Shown piece by piece: positions 4,794 through 7,068 of a stretch of DNA of 7,068 bases. Within the stretch, counting starts at the first letter, position 1, and every line of letters starts with the position of its first letter. The DNA is from an uncultured Colwellia sp. (lineage in GTDB: Bacteria; Pseudomonadota; Gammaproteobacteria; Enterobacterales; Alteromonadaceae), in the NCBI GenBank assembly GCA_913020705.1, contig CAJWBY010000203.1:1-7068 (forward strand), given 5' to 3'. A program made the position numbers and the translations under genes. A model generated the notes under the pieces. That model searched no databases, was not told the DNA's origin, and saw nothing but the letters and a program-made list of their open reading frames with translations.

Positions 4794-6245
4794 ATGAACT
4801 CGATCCTCAACTATTCAATTTTATTTATAAGCTTGTTGCTTATAGCTTTTTCATCTCATGCTGAGGAACATGATCTATTAGAAAATAGGATGAGTATTAG
4901 CTATTTAGATATTCGCCATACTGATGATCTAGAAAAACTTAAAGAGCTCAAAATAATTCGTGCGCTTGTTGTACCAAGTAGGACAGATTTCTATATAGAA
5001 CAAGGTCATGTCCGTGGTGCCTCAGTTGAGTTGCTAAACCTATATGAAAAGCACCTTAATAAAGACATAAAAAAAGAAGATCAGAAAACACGTATTGTTT
5101 ATATCCCCGTTAACTTTGATGATTTAATTCCTTTTTTGCGTGATGGCAAAGGTGATATCGCAGTTGCCTTTCTCACGATTACTGAAGATCGTAAACAGTT
5201 AGTCAGTTTTGCCTCTAGCCACTCAAGAAAAATTAATGAACTTTTCATTACTCACAAGGACATCGATAGCACGTTCAAAACGCTTGATGATTTAGCCGGC
5301 CAAACAGCCTATGTATTAAAAAATAGCAGTTTTGTTGGCCACTTAAATGAACTTAACATCACATTAAGCAAGAAAGGTCTCAAACCAATAACCATAAAGC
5401 AAAGTGTTGATTATTTAACCAGCGAAGACATTTTAGAGATGCTAAATGCCGGCGCTATCAATCTCACCGTCTCCGATGACTATAAAGCGAACTTATGGTC
5501 AAAAGCCCTACCCAATATACGGATCCGCGAAGACTTAGTTTTAAATCAAGATGGCCATGCGGGGTGGGCTATCAGAAAAAACAATCCAAAACTTCAAGCC
5601 AGCCTTAACGAGTTTGCTAACACCATTAAAAAAGGCACTTTACTAGGAAATATCGTTTTTAATAGACACTATGGACGAGATCAAAAACTTGCGGCCTTAA
5701 ATTTAAAGGAAGAACGTAGCCGCTACAGCCAATTTATTGAAGTCTTTAAAAAATATGGCAACGAGTACGATATAGACCACTTCAAACTAATTGCCCAAGC
5801 CTACCAAGAATCCGGTCTAAAACAAGATATGCGTAGCCACCGAGGCGCTGTAGGTGTAATGCAAGTTTTACCTACGACGGCAGCAGATAAAAATGTAAAT
5901 ATTTCAGAAATTGAACTATTAGAAAATAATATTCATGCCGGAGCCAAGTACATGAACTTCATCAGAACCCGATATTTTAATGATCCAGCGATATCTAGCG
6001 AAAACCAAATCTTTTTTTCTTGGGCCGCCTACAACGCTGGCCCTGCTAATGTCCGAAAAATGCGAAACCTCGCTGAAGAAATGGGCTTAAATAAAAACGT
6101 TTGGTTTCAAAATGTTGAAGTAGCTGCAGGTAGGATCATTGGCACAGAAACTGTTAAATACGTTGCCAATATCTATAAGTATTACAGTGTATATTTATTA
6201 TTAGAACAAAGCGGTGAATATAAAGACGTTAATGAGACACCATAA
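4794..6245 (+). CDS. MltF-like protein: amino-acid-type solute-binding domain fused to lytic transglycosylase
   Basis: 483 residues. A signal peptide (1-23, ending SSHA) is followed by a family 3 solute-binding domain (about 50-295) and an SLT/lysozyme-like transglycosylase domain (about 312-465). In the binding domain, TITEDR (128-133) matches the segment carrying the ligand-carboxylate arginine of HisJ-type proteins (here Arg133), and Asp229 in VSDDYKA matches the ligand-amine aspartate. In the catalytic domain the general acid is Glu339 in AQAYQESGL, with GVMQVLP (354-360) and AAYNAGPANV (411-420) completing the family signature. This is the architecture of E. coli MltF, which cleaves murein to 1,6-anhydro products and is allosterically tuned through its binding domain. 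No cysteine exists, so it is not a lipoprotein; it should be periplasmic. AGGT lies six bases before the ATG. It is sandwiched between a ligand-gated channel and an antiporter. Confidence 0.93.
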   Translation: MNSILNYSILFISLLLIAFSSHAEEHDLLENRMSISYLDIRHTDDLEKLKELKIIRALVVPSRTDFYIEQGHVRGASVELLNLYEKHLNKDIKKEDQKTRIVYIPVNFDDLIPFLRDGKGDIAVAFLTITEDRKQLVSFASSHSRKINELFITHKDIDSTFKTLDDLAGQTAYVLKNSSFVGHLNELNITLSKKGLKPITIKQSVDYLTSEDILEMLNAGAINLTVSDDYKANLWSKALPNIRIREDLVLNQDGHAGWAIRKNNPKLQASLNEFANTIKKGTLLGNIVFNRHYGRDQKLAALNLKEERSRYSQFIEVFKKYGNEYDIDHFKLIAQAYQESGLKQDMRSHRGAVGVMQVLPTTAADKNVNISEIELLENNIHAGAKYMNFIRTRYFNDPAISSENQIFFSWAAYNAGPANVRKMRNLAEEMGLNKNVWFQNVEVAAGRIIGTETVKYVANIYKYYSVYLLLEQSGEYKDVNETP

Positions 6246-6289
6246 AATGATCTAAACATATCAACCCTAAGATAATGAGGTTCAAAATT

Positions 6290-7068
6290 ATGTATGAAAC
6301 CATCGCAATAATAGCCGTATTTATTTTCCTCTATAGTATTACCAGTAGGGGCTTAGAGCTCACACATTTCAATGGTGCTTTGGTGTTTACCGCTTTTGGT
6401 TTGATTTTTGGTCCTGTCGGTTTAGATCTTCTTAGCTTAGATATAAATACTGAAGGGCTGCGTCTGCTTGCAGAGTTAACCCTCGCCCTAGTCTTGTTTA
6501 TTGATGCTGCAAATGCAGACATTGGTATTCTCAAGAAGAGCTTTCATATACCTCAGCGCTTATTGTTGATTGGTTTACCGCTCACTATCCTACTTGGCTT
6601 TGGGTTTGGCTTTGTTATATTCGACGAACTAAGCATATTTGAAGTCGCTATATTAGCAACGCTTTTAGCGCCAACTGATGCCGCATTAGGAAAAGCGGTC
6701 GTATCAGATAAATCCGTACCAGCCAATATCCGCCAGAGCCTAAATGTGGAAAGTGGCCTTAATGATGGTATCTGTGTGCCGGTTTTATTTGTATTTCTCG
6801 CCTTGGCTGCCGGTTCAGGTGCTCATGGTGACAGTACTTCTGCACTTGTTCTGACATTAGTCGCCGAAGAACTAGGCATAGGTATCGCCGTGGGTGTTGG
6901 GCTAACTATTCTTGGCACTTTGTTCATGAAATACTGTGCTGACCGCGGATGGATCACTGAAACATGGCGACAATTGCCCGTTATTGCTTTGGCCGTTGCC
7001 TGCTTTTCCTTAGCACAGTTTATAGGTGGCAGTGGATTTATAGCCTGTTTTGTTGGTGGCTTTTTATT
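6290..7068 (+). CDS. CPA1-type cation/proton antiporter (NhaP-like), 3' truncated by window
   Basis: The first 259 codons are present and the frame runs off the window end. Several hydrophobic helices are evident from the N-terminus (4-19, 28-42, 57-71, 91-110 and onward). Diagnostic motifs of the CPA1 monovalent cation:proton antiporters are LAPTDAALGKAVVSD (126-140) and LNVESGLNDG (151-160), with Asp159 at the essential ion-binding position of the ND pair; the early AFGLIFGP (35-42) and LALVLFIDA (65-73) segments also fit. Full-length members usually have 400-600 residues. The start at 6290 is preferred because GAGG (6277-6280) lies nine bases upstream; an in-frame ATG at 6275 lacks such a site. 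It follows the MltF-like gene by 44 bp without a visible terminator, so co-transcription is likely. It would exchange Na+ or K+ for H+ at the inner membrane; cation preference is not readable. Confidence 0.92.
   Translation, partial: MYETIAIIAVFIFLYSITSRGLELTHFNGALVFTAFGLIFGPVGLDLLSLDINTEGLRLLAELTLALVLFIDAANADIGILKKSFHIPQRLLLIGLPLTILLGFGFGFVIFDELSIFEVAILATLLAPTDAALGKAVVSDKSVPANIRQSLNVESGLNDGICVPVLFVFLALAAGSGAHGDSTSALVLTLVAEELGIGIAVGVGLTILGTLFMKYCADRGWITETWRQLPVIALAVACFSLAQFIGGSGFIACFVGGFL

Noticed and set aside
6275..6289. Alternative antiporter start five codons upstream
   Set aside because: In frame but without a Shine-Dalgarno; the GAGG overlapping it is well placed for the ATG at 6290.
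6331..6534. Minus-strand open frame opposite the antiporter
   Set aside because: It is a shadow of the CPA1 antiporter, whose diagnostic motifs are on the plus strand.
1..7068. CRISPR arrays, tRNA or rRNA genes
   Set aside because: No regularly spaced repeats, cloverleaf or rRNA-like sequence was seen on either strand.

Overview
The window is AT-rich gammaproteobacterial DNA, most like a marine Alteromonadales (Colwellia/Thalassotalea type). That placement is an inference from base composition, Shine-Dalgarno sites, protein style and the mix of families; no marker gene is present. It has three parts: a mobile-element/intergenic left third, a regulated redox locus in the middle, and a membrane/cell-wall signalling cluster on the right.

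Left (1-1786). A complete minus-strand REP-associated tyrosine transposase (RAYT, HUH/Y1 family) lies at 584-1309. Less than 100 bp beyond its stop is a pair of compact hairpins (487-538) that could be REP-type substrates. Further out, at 60-224, is an open minus-strand stretch that looks like a decayed coding remnant. The 477 bp between the RAYT and the next gene holds only a long inverted repeat, a near direct repeat and a weak hairpin.

Middle (1787-3591). A TetR-family repressor (minus) is divergent from a two-gene operon (plus): a peroxiredoxin-like protein with a WCPYC redox motif, and a 98-residue DUF1330 protein. The shared control region has two near-identical 18-bp palindromic boxes (TTGTAC-N6-GTACAA type) 37 bp apart. 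They overlap the -35 and the -10/start of a good sigma70-type promoter, and the promoter guess for tetR as well. This looks like a self-regulated, inducible redox/electrophile-response unit. It ends in a textbook terminator at 3564-3591.

Right (3738-7068). Three plus-strand genes follow with short gaps (21 and 44 bp) and no visible terminator between them: a prokaryotic pentameric ligand-gated ion channel (pLGIC, GLIC/ELIC/Cys-loop superfamily); a secreted MltF-like fusion of an amino-acid-type solute-binding domain with a lytic transglycosylase domain; and a CPA1-type cation/proton antiporter cut off by the window end. The arrangement suggests a periplasmic module that couples sensing of a small ligand (perhaps a peptidoglycan-derived amino acid or peptide) and murein cleavage to gated ion flux, with an antiporter to restore the ion gradient. 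This is the most interesting part of the window. The functional coupling is inference; the gene identities are well supported.
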